Below are positions 23,760 to 33,490 of a stretch of 64,000 nucleotides of DNA, piece by piece. The notes below the pieces were generated by a model. The model was given only the letters and a program-made list of their open reading frames with translations, was not told where the DNA came from and did no database searches. Position numbers and translations under genes: made by a program. Position 1 is the stretch's first letter. Each line of letters starts with the position of its first letter. The DNA comes from Betaproteobacteria bacterium (GTDB lineage: Bacteria; Pseudomonadota; Gammaproteobacteria; Burkholderiales; CAIKXV01), in the NCBI GenBank assembly GCA_947458265.1, contig CANGYF010000001.1, positions 1 to 64,000 on the forward strand. Reading direction: 5' to 3'.

Positions 23760-24668
23760 ATGCCACTGACCGCCGTCACCTTCGAACTCACGCCCGCGCA
23801 GGCAGACCTGCTCGGCGACGCACTGCTGGAGGGTGGCGCGCTGGCGGTGGACGTCGGCGATGCGCTCGCCGGGACGCCCGAGGAGCAGGCGGTGTTCGAC
23901 GAGCCTGGCGAATGGGACGAGCCGCTGCGGCCGATCCGCTGGCAGCGCGCGCGCCTGGCCGCACTGTTCGAGGATGCTGCCCAGGCCGACCTGCTGGTCG
24001 CGCCGGCGCTCGCTGAATGCGGTATCGATACGTCGTCGATCAGCGGCACGCGCACGGTGGAGGACGCGGACTGGGTCGCGCTCACCCAGCGCGAATTCGA
24101 ACCGATCCGGATCACCGACCGACTGTGGATCGTGCCGACCTGGCACCAGCCACCCGATCCGACCGCGATCAACCTGGTGATCGATCCGGGTCGTGCCTTT
24201 GGTTCTGGCAGCCATCCCACGACCCGCCTGTGCCTCGAATGGCTGGCCGCGACGCTGTGCGGCGGCGAATCCGTGCTCGACTACGGCTGCGGCTCCGGCG
24301 TGCTGGCGATCGGTGCGGCTCGCCTCGGCGCCAGCCGGGTGGTCGGAATAGACATCGATCCGGAGGCCGTGGATACCGCCGCGGTCAATGCGCAGGCCAA
24401 TGGCATCGAAGGCGCCACGTTCTGCCTGCCCGATGGCGCCGATGGCATGCCGTGCGACGTGGTGGTTGCGAACATCCTCGCCCGGCCGCTGATGGCACTG
24501 GCCCCGCTGCTCACGGCACAGGTCAGGCCGGGTGGCCTGATCGCGCTCGCCGGCCTGCTCGACAGCCAGGCTGAGCAGATCGCCGCGGTCTATGCACCGG
24601 ACTGCGAGCTGAAGACCGTGCGGACCCTGGACGGCTGGGCGCTGCTCGCCGGCATGCGCGTACGCTGA
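23760..24668 (+). CDS. prmA: Ribosomal protein L11 methyltransferase (PrmA)
   Basis: PrmA trimethylates ribosomal protein L11 using SAM. The 302-residue protein has the small N-terminal substrate-recognition domain. The catalytic domain follows, with GRAFGSGSHPTTRLCLEWL, then VLDYGCGSGVLAIGAARLGA (SAM motif I) and VVANILARPL. The ATG at 23760 was chosen because the longer frame runs back into accC. The accBC-prmA-zinc-ribbon order is standard in Betaproteobacteria. Confidence 0.95.
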   Translation: MPLTAVTFELTPAQADLLGDALLEGGALAVDVGDALAGTPEEQAVFDEPGEWDEPLRPIRWQRARLAALFEDAAQADLLVAPALAECGIDTSSISGTRTVEDADWVALTQREFEPIRITDRLWIVPTWHQPPDPTAINLVIDPGRAFGSGSHPTTRLCLEWLAATLCGGESVLDYGCGSGVLAIGAARLGASRVVGIDIDPEAVDTAAVNAQANGIEGATFCLPDGADGMPCDVVVANILARPLMALAPLLTAQVRPGGLIALAGLLDSQAEQIAAVYAPDCELKTVRTLDGWALLAGMRVR

Positions 24669-24677
24669 GGCCGTCCG

Positions 24678-25808
24678 ATGGCACTGGTCACGCGCTGCTC
24701 GAACCCGACCTGCCAGACACTGTTCCGTGTCACCCCCGGACAGCTGCAGGCGTTCGGCGGACAGGTGCGCTGTGGCAGCTGCGCCACGGTGTTCGATGCA
24801 TTCCCGTCGCTGACCACGGTCGCCGACTCGGCGCTGAAGGTGCAGGGGGCTTCGCCGGAGCCTGCACCGATGCCGGCGCCGGCTGACGCCGAACCGTCGA
24901 GCGACCCGGCGCCAGCTTCAGACGGCGATTCCAGCCCCCTCATCGACGGTGAGCGCGTGACCGAATGGGCGCCGGACCCAGCGCAGGTCGTGGTCGACGC
25001 CGATGCACCGTTGCAGCCGATGGCCGTCGATCGCGTACCCGACCTGCGCGATGCGGGTTCGCTCGATTTCGTCGAGCCCGGACCTGCCGAATCCGCCCTC
25101 GCGACAGTGGAGTCCATTGCACCGGAGGCTGTTTCGCCAGCGCCCGCTTCGCCGGAGCAGGCCATTCCCCAGCCCTCGACACCGGTATCGATGGCGTCCG
25201 CAGCGTCCGGGCCGGCACATGCGGTGCCATCCGGTCCGGCGATCGACGCGGTCCCCCGTGCCACGCCCGAGCTGACCGACTATTCGGTCGGCGCACCAGC
25301 CGTGAAGGGCCGGACGACCGGCGGTACCCTCGGTCGCGTGCTCGGTGTTGCCATCGCGCTGCTGCTGGCCGTGCTGCTTGCAGGGCAGGCACTGTATGCG
25401 TACCGCACCCAGATCGCCGCGCACTATCCGGCAAGCCGGCCACTGCTCGAGCGCCTGTGCCGGATCGCGCACTGCGAAGTCGGGCTACCGAAGGCCGCGG
25501 ACCAGCTCGTCATCGAAAGCTCCGACCTGCAGGCAGTGGATACAGCAAAGCCCAACCTGATCCAGCTCGCGGCATCGGTGCGCAACAAGGCAGCGATCGA
25601 CGTCGCCTTTCCCGCGATCGAGGTGACGCTGACCGATGCCCAGGACCGGCCGCTGGCGCGCCGGGTGCTGCTGCCCGACCAGTACCTCGCCGGCGGCAAG
25701 CCCGTGGGCACCGGGCTGCGCGCAGGCGAGGACTTCTCCATCCGCCTCACGCTCGACACCACCGAGCTGCGCCCGGTCGGCTATCGCCTGTACCTGTTCT
25801 ATCCGTGA
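24678..25808 (+). CDS. DUF3426 zinc-ribbon membrane protein
   Basis: The 376-residue protein has an N-terminal MJ0042-type zinc ribbon: two Cys pairs in TRCSNPTCQTLF and VRCGSCATVFDAF. A long Pro/Ala/Asp-rich disordered region follows (about 55-210). There is one membrane helix (about 220-240, LGVAIALLLAVLLAGQALY) and a C-terminal DUF3426 domain ending in ELRPVGYRLYLFYP. The function is unknown; the family usually sits next to prmA. It overlaps the following ABC transporter by 4 bases (GTGA). Confidence 0.9.
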   Translation: MALVTRCSNPTCQTLFRVTPGQLQAFGGQVRCGSCATVFDAFPSLTTVADSALKVQGASPEPAPMPAPADAEPSSDPAPASDGDSSPLIDGERVTEWAPDPAQVVVDADAPLQPMAVDRVPDLRDAGSLDFVEPGPAESALATVESIAPEAVSPAPASPEQAIPQPSTPVSMASAASGPAHAVPSGPAIDAVPRATPELTDYSVGAPAVKGRTTGGTLGRVLGVAIALLLAVLLAGQALYAYRTQIAAHYPASRPLLERLCRIAHCEVGLPKAADQLVIESSDLQAVDTAKPNLIQLAASVRNKAAIDVAFPAIEVTLTDAQDRPLARRVLLPDQYLAGGKPVGTGLRAGEDFSIRLTLDTTELRPVGYRLYLFYP

Positions 25809-27691
25809 GCGATACGTCCGTGACCGCCCGCCCGCCTGCGGCGGCCGGCGACGAGGTGGCCGGCTTCGGCTGGGTCGGCAGCCTCTGGCGCGGGCTCGCG
25901 CCGCTGCTGCGCCCGCATCGCGTACAGCTCGCGCTGATCGGCCTGCTGATGGCGGTGGAACTGGGACTGCAACTGGGCCAGCGCAAGGCCTTCGGCACGC
26001 TGGTCGACGATGCGTTGCTGAAGTCCGATGGCGGCCTGGTCGTGCTGATCCTGGTTCTGTTGCTCGCCGCCGCAATCGTCTCCGGTGCGGCTGCACTGCT
26101 GCACGAGTACCTGCAGGCGAGGCTGTGCGCATCGGTGCCGGGCGAAGTACGTTCGCGCCTGTTCGAGCACACGCAGCGGCTGCCGCTGTCGAGGCTACGC
26201 ACGTCGACCCATGGCGACCTGATCACCCGCATCACCAGCGACGCCGGCAGCGTCGAACCAGCGCTCTGGTCACTCGGCTATGTCGCCACCGCGGCCTGTG
26301 GCATGGTCATCGCACTGGCGCTGCTGCTGTGGAGCGACTGGCGGCTCGCGCTGGCCGGCATCGCGCTGCTGCCGCTGGCGCTGATCGGCCCGCGCTACCT
26401 CACGCCACGCGCTGCGCGCGAAAGCTACGCAGCAAAGACCGCGGTCGGCGCGCTGGCGACGCACATGCAGGAGAACCTGGCCAACCAGATCGTGCTGCGC
26501 GTGTTCGGACTGCACGCCCTGGCGGCGCAGCGGTTCGATACGCACAACCAGCGCATCATCACGGCCACGCTTCGCTACAACGTGTTCAGCTACTTCAGCC
26601 ACCGCGTCCCCTGGATCGCGATCGAGCTGATCGACATCGTCGTGCTGGCGCTCGGTTGCTGGATGGTGGTGCGCGGCGACATGACCCCAGGACAGCTGAT
26701 CGCGTTCTACCTGCTGTTCTCCAGCCTGGCCGCGCATACCTATTCGCTGACCGCCGCATTGCCCGGCCTGATCGGCGCCTCGGCAGGCATGCGCCGGATA
26801 TCGGAACTGCTCGGCATGCCGGCTGGCCCGGCTGCCGTCGAGGTTGCCGACGGCCTGGCTGCAGGCACCCTGCGCGCCCCACGCACGGCTGGCGCCGGCA
26901 CCCTCGAGCAGGCCCCCTCGATCGCGTTTGAACAGGTCAGTTTCCGCTACGCGTCGGACCCGACGTCGGAGGCCGCTGCGCCAGCCGCCGACCAGTTGGC
27001 CGAGGCCAGCTTCTCGATCGTGCCCGGCCGCATGACCGCATTCGTGGGTGCGAGCGGCTCGGGCAAGAGCACCGCCCTGCAGCTGCTGCTTGGCCTGCAG
27101 CAACCGCGTGCCGGACGCGTGCTGGTCGACGGCCGGGACCTCGCCGGCGTCGACCTGCACGCCTACTGGTCCGGCGCCAGCGCGGTGTTCCAGGACAGCC
27201 TGCTGTTCAACGCCTCGATCGCCGAGAACATCCGGGCCGGCCGTCTCGAGGCGACCGACGCGCAGGTCGAAGCGGCGGCGCGGGCAGCGGGCATCGCGGC
27301 CTGGGTCGAGACCCTGCCCGAGGGATACGGCACGATGGTCGCCGGCGACACCTGCTCAGGCGGCCAGCGCCAGCGCATCGCGATCGCGCGTGCGCTGGTG
27401 CGCGAACCGCTGCTGCTGGTGCTCGATGAACCGACCAGCGCGCTGGATCCGTCCACCGGGCGGGCGGTGATGCAGACGTTGCTCGATGTCTCCGGCGGGC
27501 GCACCTCGGTGCTGGTCACGCACCAGCTGCGCGATGCGGCGCGCGCAGACCATGTCGTCGTGTTCGACCGTGCACGCGTGGTCGAGGCTGGCACGCATGC
27601 GCAGTTGCTGGCGCTGGGCGGTGTCTATGCCGGACTGTGGAGGCAGCAGGAGCAGCGCGCAGAGTCTGTGCCCCCGGTCACGCCGGGCTAG
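25805..27691 (+). CDS. ABC exporter, fused permease and ATPase
   Basis: The 628-residue half-transporter starts with about six membrane helices (residues 25-330) and ends with a nucleotide-binding domain. The latter has Walker A VGASGSGKST, signature CSGGQRQRIAIAR and Walker B LLLVLDEPTSALDP. The layout is that of MsbA/lipid or multidrug exporters; the substrate cannot be assigned. The GTG at 25805 overlaps the previous stop; a second in-frame GTG lies a few codons later. Its stop overlaps the converging yaeQ stop. Confidence 0.88.
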   Translation: MSDTSVTARPPAAAGDEVAGFGWVGSLWRGLAPLLRPHRVQLALIGLLMAVELGLQLGQRKAFGTLVDDALLKSDGGLVVLILVLLLAAAIVSGAAALLHEYLQARLCASVPGEVRSRLFEHTQRLPLSRLRTSTHGDLITRITSDAGSVEPALWSLGYVATAACGMVIALALLLWSDWRLALAGIALLPLALIGPRYLTPRAARESYAAKTAVGALATHMQENLANQIVLRVFGLHALAAQRFDTHNQRIITATLRYNVFSYFSHRVPWIAIELIDIVVLALGCWMVVRGDMTPGQLIAFYLLFSSLAAHTYSLTAALPGLIGASAGMRRISELLGMPAGPAAVEVADGLAAGTLRAPRTAGAGTLEQAPSIAFEQVSFRYASDPTSEAAAPAADQLAEASFSIVPGRMTAFVGASGSGKSTALQLLLGLQQPRAGRVLVDGRDLAGVDLHAYWSGASAVFQDSLLFNASIAENIRAGRLEATDAQVEAAARAAGIAAWVETLPEGYGTMVAGDTCSGGQRQRIAIARALVREPLLLVLDEPTSALDPSTGRAVMQTLLDVSGGRTSVLVTHQLRDAARADHVVVFDRARVVEAGTHAQLLALGGVYAGLWRQQEQRAESVPPVTPG

Positions 27692-28245
27692 CGTTTCATT
27701 CCGGCCGAGCGCGCCTTGAGCACGACGCAGTCGATGTTCACCGATGCGGACGCATCGGAGAACGTCGCGTCGCCGTCCTGCACCAGGCATTGCAACTGCA
27801 TCGAACGCTGCGCCAGCGCCGCCAGCGCCTGGCTGGTCGGCTGCGGCAGCTTCCAGACCGCCAGGCTGTCGATCTGTGTACAGGTCGGTGCTGCGTCGGC
27901 CCACCAGAGGTCCGCGCCGCGCCCATATGCGTATACGATGACCGCATCGCTGCGCCCGGCGGCCTTGCGCAGCAGGCGCGGCTCGGGCAGGCCGACTTCG
28001 ATCCAGAGGCGGATCGAGCCGGTGAGGTCCTTGATCCAGAGCGAGGGTTCGTCCTGCGCACTGACGTCCCCCGCGAAGGCCAGGGCCGGATCGGCGTTGA
28101 GCGCGAACGCGAGCATGCGCATCATCATGCGCTCGTCGGTTTCGGACGGATGGCGCGCCAGCGTCAGCGGATGCGTCCCGTAGTAATGCCTGTCCAGGTC
28201 GTTGACCTGCAGTTCCGCCTTGAACACCGTCGACTTCAGGGCCAT
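27688..28245 (-). CDS. yaeQ: YaeQ-family protein
   Basis: The 185-residue protein closely follows the YaeQ family pattern. It starts MALKSTVFKAELQVNDLDRH, has HPSETDERMMMRMLAFAL in the middle, and then EPSLWIKDLTGSIRLWIEVG. YaeQ has a nuclease-like (PD-(D/E)XK) fold by structure, and E. coli YaeQ was first noticed as a suppressor of rfaH loss; its activity is not established. It converges tail-to-tail on the ABC gene with a 4-base overlap (27688-27691). Confidence 0.9.
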   Translation of the reverse strand: MALKSTVFKAELQVNDLDRHYYGTHPLTLARHPSETDERMMMRMLAFALNADPALAFAGDVSAQDEPSLWIKDLTGSIRLWIEVGLPEPRLLRKAAGRSDAVIVYAYGRGADLWWADAAPTCTQIDSLAVWKLPQPTSQALAALAQRSMQLQCLVQDGDATFSDASASVNIDCVVLKARSAGMKR

Positions 28246-28292
28246 GCAACCACCGACATGCAGTTGAAACCACGATTGAGGAGGATACGGAC

Positions 28293-28571
28293 ATGGCCAT
28301 GAAACCCGCCGACCTTGCCCGCCAGAAGGGCTCGAAGATTATGGGGCAGATGAAGCAGGAGCGGGGGGCACCCAGACCCGGTGCAGCGCCTGTCCTGGAA
28401 CGCCGCGAGCAGCGCAAGCTGGACCAGGCCGCCGGGCTGGTGCCGTTCGCAGTGAAGCTCGACCAGCGGCTGGTCATCCAGCTCACGGCACTGGCTGCCT
28501 CGCGCGGCCAGTCGATGACCGAGGTCGTGGATGAACTGCTGCGCAGGGGGCTCGGCATTCCGCCGGACTGA
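28293..28571 (+). CDS. Small basic protein with possible ribbon-helix-helix C-terminus
   Basis: This is an unrecognised 92-residue protein. The first half is Lys/Arg/Gln-rich and probably flexible. The second half reads VPFAVKLDQRLVIQLTALAA then SMTEVVDELLRRGL, a beta-strand and two-helix pattern like CopG/Arc DNA-binding proteins. A good ribosome site (GAGGAGG) precedes the ATG. It diverges from yaeQ and lies 125 bp before the phosphoketolase gene. A role as a small DNA-binding protein is inference only. Confidence 0.6.
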   Translation: MAMKPADLARQKGSKIMGQMKQERGAPRPGAAPVLERREQRKLDQAAGLVPFAVKLDQRLVIQLTALAASRGQSMTEVVDELLRRGLGIPPD

Positions 28572-28696
28572 CCGCGCTGGAAGGCTCCGCCGTCCGTCCC
28601 AGGCGTCTGACCACGGTCGCTGGCGTGCTGTCGCTGGCCTGATGTCGCAGGCGTGATCGTTGCTGGTGATGGCTTTCCCATGTGGGGTGACCTCCG

Positions 28697-31171
28697 ATGG
28701 CAAAGGCTTCCGTCAGCGCGGTCCGTACGGATCTGCACGTTCCTCCAGCGGACGAGCTGGCGCTGATCGACGCCTGGTGGCGCGCGGCCAACTACCTGTC
28801 GGTCGGGCAGATCTACCTGCTGGACAATCCGCTGCTGCGCGAACCGCTGACGCGCGACCATGTGAAGCCTCGCCTGCTCGGGCACTGGGGTACCACCCCG
28901 GGCCTGAACTTCCTGTGGGTGCACCTGAACCGGCTGATCCGCTGCCATGACCTCGACATGCTGTTCATCGCGGGTCCGGGCCATGGCGGGCCCGCGCTGG
29001 TGGCCAGTACCTGGCTCGAAGGCAGCTATACCGAACACTATCCGGACGTGGCGCGCGATGCCGAAGGCATGCGCCGGCTGTTCCGCCAGTTCTCGTTCCC
29101 CGGCGGCATCGGCAGCCATGCGACGCCGGAGGTGCCCGGCTCGATCCATGAGGGCGGTGAACTCGGTTACGCGCTGTCCCATGCGTTCGGTGCGGCCTTC
29201 GACAACCCCGGCCTCGTGGTCGCCTGTGTGATCGGAGACGGCGAGGCCGAGACCGGGCCGCTTGCCGCCGCCTGGCATTCGAACAAGTTCCTCGATCCGG
29301 TGCGCGACGGCGCCGTGCTGCCGATCCTCCACCTGAACGGCTACAAGATCGCCAACCCGACGATCCTCGCCCGCATCCCGCCGGCGGAACTCGACAGCCT
29401 GCTCACCGGCTATGGCTACGAGCCGTTCCATGTGGAAGGCAGCGATCCGTTCGAGATGCACGGCGCGATGGCCGCCACGCTCGAGATCGTGCTCGAACGC
29501 ATCCGCGCGATCCAGGCGCCTGCGCGCGCCAGGACGCGGTCAGAGCGGCCGCGCTGGCCGATGATCGTCCTGCGCAGCCCGAAGGGATGGACCGGTCCGA
29601 AGGAGATCGACGGTCTGAAGTCCGAAGGCCACTGGCGCTCGCACCAGGTGCCGTTCTCGGATCCCCGCAGCAACCCGGAACACCTGCACCTGCTGGAGCA
29701 GTGGATGAAGAGCTACCGGCCGGAGGAACTGTTCGACACACAGGGCTGCCCGGTGCCATCGCTGCTGTCGCTCCCACCTTCCGGCCCGCGCCGGATGGGA
29801 TGCAACCCGCATGCGAACGGCGGCAGCCTGCTGCGCGAACTGCGCCTGCCCGACTTCCGCGACCACGCCGTGCCGGTGCCTGCGCCTGGTCGTTCGATGG
29901 CAGAAGCCACGCGCGTGATGGGCGGCTTCCTGCGCGACACGATGCGGCTGAACGAAGGCGCGTGCAACTTCCGCGTCGTCGGGCCGGACGAGACCGCGTC
30001 CAACCGCCTCGGTGCACTGTTCGAAGTGACCGGGCGTGCCTGGATGGCACAGACCCTGCCCGAGGACACCTTCCTCGCGCAGGACGGGCGCGTGATGGAG
30101 ATTCTCTCCGAGCACACCTGCCAAGGCTGGCTCGAAGGCTACCTGCTGACCGGCCGGCACGGCCTGTTCTCGTGCTACGAAGCCTTCATCCACATCGTCG
30201 ACTCGATGTTCAACCAGCATGCAAAGTGGCTGAAGGTCGCGGGCGAGGTGCCGTGGCGAAGGCCGATCGCATCGCTCAACATCCTGCTCACTTCGCATGT
30301 CTGGCAGCAGGACCACAACGGCTTCTCGCACCAGGACCCCGGCTTCATCGACCATGTGGTCAACAAGAAGCCGCGGGTGATCCGCGTCTACCTGCCGCCG
30401 GACGCCAACACGTTGCTGCACGTGACCGACAGTTGCCTGCGCTCGCGCAACCGGGTGAACGTGATCGTGTCGGGCAAGCAGATGCAGGCACAGTGGCTCG
30501 ACATGGACGACGCGATCCGCCATTGCAGCGCCGGCATCGGCATCTGGCGGTGGGCGGGTAACGACGGCGCTGGCAACGACGGGACAGGCAACGGTGGCGA
30601 TGGCGAACCCGACGTGGTGATGGCCTGCGCCGGCGACGTGCCGACGCTGGAGACCCTGGCCGCGGTCGACCTGCTGCGTACCCATCTGCCGTCGCTGAAG
30701 GTGCGCGTGGTGAACGTGGTCGACCTGATGACCCTGCAGGACAGCAGCGAGCATCCGGACGGCCTGGAGGACCATGAATTCGATTCGCTGTTCACCACCG
30801 ACCGCCCGGTCGTGTTCGCCTACCATGGCTATCCGTGGCTGATACACCGACTGACCTATCGCCGCACCAACCATGCCAACCTGCACGTGCGCGGCTACAA
30901 GGAGGAGGGCTCGACCACCACGCCCTTCGACATGGTGGTACGCAACGACCTCGACCGCTTCCACATGGTGATGGACGTGATCGACCGCGTCCCGTCACTT
31001 GGCTACCGGGCGGCGCACCTGCGGCAGTGGGCACGTGACCGGCTGGTCGAGCACCACGCGTATATCCGGGAGCACGGACAGGACATGCCCGGCATCCGCG
31101 AATGGAAGTGGTCGGCGCCGCCGTCAATCCAGCTTGAGTCGCCAGCGCACGCAGCTGGCGGGAGCGGATGA
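28697..31171 (+). CDS. Xylulose-5-phosphate/fructose-6-phosphate phosphoketolase
   Basis: This TPP-dependent enzyme splits xylulose-5-P (and/or fructose-6-P) with phosphate into acetyl phosphate and glyceraldehyde-3-P (or erythrose-4-P). The 824-residue protein has the family-specific [18 protein letters not shown], the TPP motif [20 protein letters not shown] and [37 protein letters not shown] is also present. Its length is typical. No acetate kinase or phosphotransacetylase gene is adjacent. In a phototroph it could give a carbon-saving route from Calvin/pentose sugars to acetyl units; this is inference. Confidence 0.95.
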   Translation: MAKASVSAVRTDLHVPPADELALIDAWWRAANYLSVGQIYLLDNPLLREPLTRDHVKPRLLGHWGTTPGLNFLWVHLNRLIRCHDLDMLFIAGPGHGGPALVASTWLEGSYTEHYPDVARDAEGMRRLFRQFSFPGGIGSHATPEVPGSIHEGGELGYALSHAFGAAFDNPGLVVACVIGDGEAETGPLAAAWHSNKFLDPVRDGAVLPILHLNGYKIANPTILARIPPAELDSLLTGYGYEPFHVEGSDPFEMHGAMAATLEIVLERIRAIQAPARARTRSERPRWPMIVLRSPKGWTGPKEIDGLKSEGHWRSHQVPFSDPRSNPEHLHLLEQWMKSYRPEELFDTQGCPVPSLLSLPPSGPRRMGCNPHANGGSLLRELRLPDFRDHAVPVPAPGRSMAEATRVMGGFLRDTMRLNEGACNFRVVGPDETASNRLGALFEVTGRAWMAQTLPEDTFLAQDGRVMEILSEHTCQGWLEGYLLTGRHGLFSCYEAFIHIVDSMFNQHAKWLKVAGEVPWRRPIASLNILLTSHVWQQDHNGFSHQDPGFIDHVVNKKPRVIRVYLPPDANTLLHVTDSCLRSRNRVNVIVSGKQMQAQWLDMDDAIRHCSAGIGIWRWAGNDGAGNDGTGNGGDGEPDVVMACAGDVPTLETLAAVDLLRTHLPSLKVRVVNVVDLMTLQDSSEHPDGLEDHEFDSLFTTDRPVVFAYHGYPWLIHRLTYRRTNHANLHVRGYKEEGSTTTPFDMVVRNDLDRFHMVMDVIDRVPSLGYRAAHLRQWARDRLVEHHAYIREHGQDMPGIREWKWSAPPSIQLESPAHAAGGSG

Positions 31172-31265
31172 AGGGCAGCGTGGCGGCCAGCCGCGTGCGT
31201 CCGGTGTGAACGCGTGTGCAGCTGGCCGATACCTGTTACTGGGATCGAGTCCCGGGCAGGCTGCG

Positions 31266-32264
31266 CTACTCCGCGACCAGCTTCGCCGCCTTCACCGCCG
31301 CACGGAAGCTCTCGAATTCCGTGCGGATGAACTTGCCGAACTCTTCCGGCGTGCTGGTGACCGGGTCTGCACCGGCGCGCCCGATCAGTTCACGCGTGTC
31401 GTTCTGCTTCATCACCTGCATCATCAACGAATAGAGACGCTCGTTCACCGCCTTCGGCGTGCCACGCGGCGTCATCATGCCTACCCAGCCAGTCGACTGG
31501 AAACCAGGCAGCGCTGCTTCGCCCAGCGTCGGCAGGTCGGGCAACTGCGTGCTGCGGGCGGCGCCGGCGGTGGCCAGTGCGCGCAACTGCCCGGAGCGGA
31601 TATGCGGGATGGTGGCCGCGATCGGCGTGAAGGTGAACTGCGATTCGTTGGCGATCACCGCTGCGACGGAAGCACCGCCGCCCTTGTAGGGCACATGGGT
31701 CGCTTCGGTGCGCGCCGCCAGCATCAACTGCACGCCTGCAAGGTGGCTCTGCGCGCCGGAGCCCGCCGAAGCCATGTTGTACTTGCCCGGGTTGGCCCGG
31801 AGCAGCGCGATCAGTTCCTGCGCGGTCTTTACAGGCATCGACGGGTGCACGACCAGCACGTTCTGCGTCGTGCCGTACAGCATGATCGGTTCGAAATCCT
31901 TGAAGATGTCGAAGCTGAGCTTGCGATGCAGTTGCGGCGCGATCACGTGGTTCGCGGTGGAGGTAGCCATCAACGTGTAGCCGTCAGGCACGGCCCGCGC
32001 GGTGATTTCCATGCCGATAATGCCGCCGGCACCCGGGCGGTTGTCGACGACGAACTGCTGGCCGACGGCTTCACCCAGCTTCATGGACAGCACGCGCGCC
32101 AGCTGGTCGCTCGAGGCGCCTGGACCGTTGGGTACGACCACCCGGACCGGGCGCTGTGGCCAGTTCGCCGCCTGGGCCAGTGCGGAGCCCGGGATGGCAC
32201 CGAGTGCGGACATCGCGGCGGTGCCGAAGATCGCCTTGCGGCGGGTAAACGCTGGGGTATGCAT
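31266..32264 (-). CDS. Bug-type tripartite tricarboxylate transporter receptor
   Basis: The 332-residue periplasmic solute receptor is of the TctC/Bug family. A twin-Arg-containing signal (TRRKAIFGTAAMSALGAIPG, cleaved near ALAQA) precedes the mature start WPQRPVRVVVPNGPGASSD. The conserved DNRPGAGGIIG, THVPYKGGGA and PQLHRKLSFD segments are present. These receptors bind carboxylates such as citrate, succinate or aromatic acids; the ligand is unknown. The ATG at 32264 is preceded by AGGAGGAG; the longer frame starting further upstream is not supported. No membrane partners (TctA/TctB) are nearby. Confidence 0.92.
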   Translation of the reverse strand: MHTPAFTRRKAIFGTAAMSALGAIPGSALAQAANWPQRPVRVVVPNGPGASSDQLARVLSMKLGEAVGQQFVVDNRPGAGGIIGMEITARAVPDGYTLMATSTANHVIAPQLHRKLSFDIFKDFEPIMLYGTTQNVLVVHPSMPVKTAQELIALLRANPGKYNMASAGSGAQSHLAGVQLMLAARTEATHVPYKGGGASVAAVIANESQFTFTPIAATIPHIRSGQLRALATAGAARSTQLPDLPTLGEAALPGFQSTGWVGMMTPRGTPKAVNERLYSLMMQVMKQNDTRELIGRAGADPVTSTPEEFGKFIRTEFESFRAAVKAAKLVAE

Positions 32265-32385
32265 GGCGTTGCTCCTCCTGGATGACTGCTGCGCGACCGT
32301 CCTGGCGGATGAATCGTCGCAGACGCGTTCTGATAGGTTGGTCAGGAAATTACCATACTGACCTGTGCCGCGGCGCGGTACTGCG

Positions 32386-33462
32386 CTAACCCTTCGCGCC
32401 GACGATTGCCCGCGCCACGGCATCGCCCATCGCCTGCGTGCTCGCCTGGCCGCCGAGGTCTGGCGTGAGTTGCCTCGCATCGGCGATCACCTGCGACATC
32501 GCAGCCTCGATCAGCGCGGCTGCGCGCGCGGCCTTCGGCTCGCTGCGCTTGCCTGCGAGCCACTCGAACAGCAGCTTGCCCGACATGATCATCGCGTACG
32601 GGTTGGCGATGCCGCGACCGGCGATGTCCGGTGCCGAGCCGTGCGTGGCCTGCGCCATCGCCAGGGTCTCGCTCGCATTCACGCCCGGTGCCAGGCCGAG
32701 GCCACCGACCAGCCCGGCCGCCTCGTCGGTGAGGATGTCGCCATAGAGGTTGGTGGTGACGATGGTGTCGTACTGCTGCGGCTTCATCACCAGCCTCATC
32801 GCGAAGGTGTCGACGATGACTTCCTCGAACTCGACATCGGGGAATTGCGCGGCGACCTTGCGGCACTCGTCGGCGAACAGGCCGTCGCCATAGCGGTAGA
32901 CGGTGTTCTTGTGCACGGCGGTCACCTTGCGTCGCGGGCGCCGGGCGGCCGCTTCGAAAGCGGCTTCCGCGATCAGCCGGCTCTTGAGCTTCGTGGTGAC
33001 GCAGATGCCGATCGCGCTGTCCTCGGTCGGCATGAATTCACCGTAACCCATGAACAGGTTACCGTCGACCTTGAAGCCCTCCGTGGTCTCGCGCAGGAAC
33101 AGCAGGTCGATGTCCTTGTGCACCGAAGGCAGGTTCGGGTACGAGCGGAACGGCTTGTAGTTGGCGAACAGCCCGAAGTGGGTGCGGAACAGCGGATGCG
33201 GGTTGAGCCAGGTCGGGTCTCCTTTCGGATACTCCCGGTGGCCGATCGGGCCGAGCACCCAGCCGTCGTAGGTCGCGAGGGTCTCGAGCGTCCCCGGCGG
33301 GATGGTATGGCCCGCTGCGGCATGGCCGGCGCGCGAGATCGGCATCGGCTTCCAGTCGATCTGCAGGTCGACCGCAGCCGCGGCTTCCCGCATCACCTTC
33401 ACGCATTCGGGGACGACCTCGCGCCCGATGTCGTCGCCTTCGAGTATTGCCAGTGTGAGCAT
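32386..33462 (-). CDS. Isocitrate/isopropylmalate/tartrate-dehydrogenase family enzyme
   Basis: The 358-residue NAD(P)-dependent beta-decarboxylating dehydrogenase starts ILEGDDIGREVVPE, a variant of the family GDGIG motif. It then has FLRETTEGFKVDGN, the metal/substrate segment VDTFAMRLVMKPQQYDTIV, TTNLYGDILTDEAAGLVGGL and ATHGSAPDIAGRGIANPYA. Which 2-hydroxyacid it oxidises cannot be told. The genomic setting, with an isocitrate-lyase-like gene and carboxylate receptors, argues against leuB or icd and for a catabolic role, for example on a substituted malate or tartrate. Confidence 0.87.
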   Translation of the reverse strand: MLTLAILEGDDIGREVVPECVKVMREAAAAVDLQIDWKPMPISRAGHAAAGHTIPPGTLETLATYDGWVLGPIGHREYPKGDPTWLNPHPLFRTHFGLFANYKPFRSYPNLPSVHKDIDLLFLRETTEGFKVDGNLFMGYGEFMPTEDSAIGICVTTKLKSRLIAEAAFEAAARRPRRKVTAVHKNTVYRYGDGLFADECRKVAAQFPDVEFEEVIVDTFAMRLVMKPQQYDTIVTTNLYGDILTDEAAGLVGGLGLAPGVNASETLAMAQATHGSAPDIAGRGIANPYAMIMSGKLLFEWLAGKRSEPKAARAAALIEAAMSQVIADARQLTPDLGGQASTQAMGDAVARAIVGAKG

Positions 33463-33490
33463 CTACTGTCCGTCCGTCGCCGGCTGGTTT

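Noticed and set aside
24965-27691. 908-residue version of the ABC transporter
   Set aside because: The first 280 residues lie in another frame of the DUF3426 gene and are Arg/Gly-rich; the GTG at 25805 gives a normal half-transporter.
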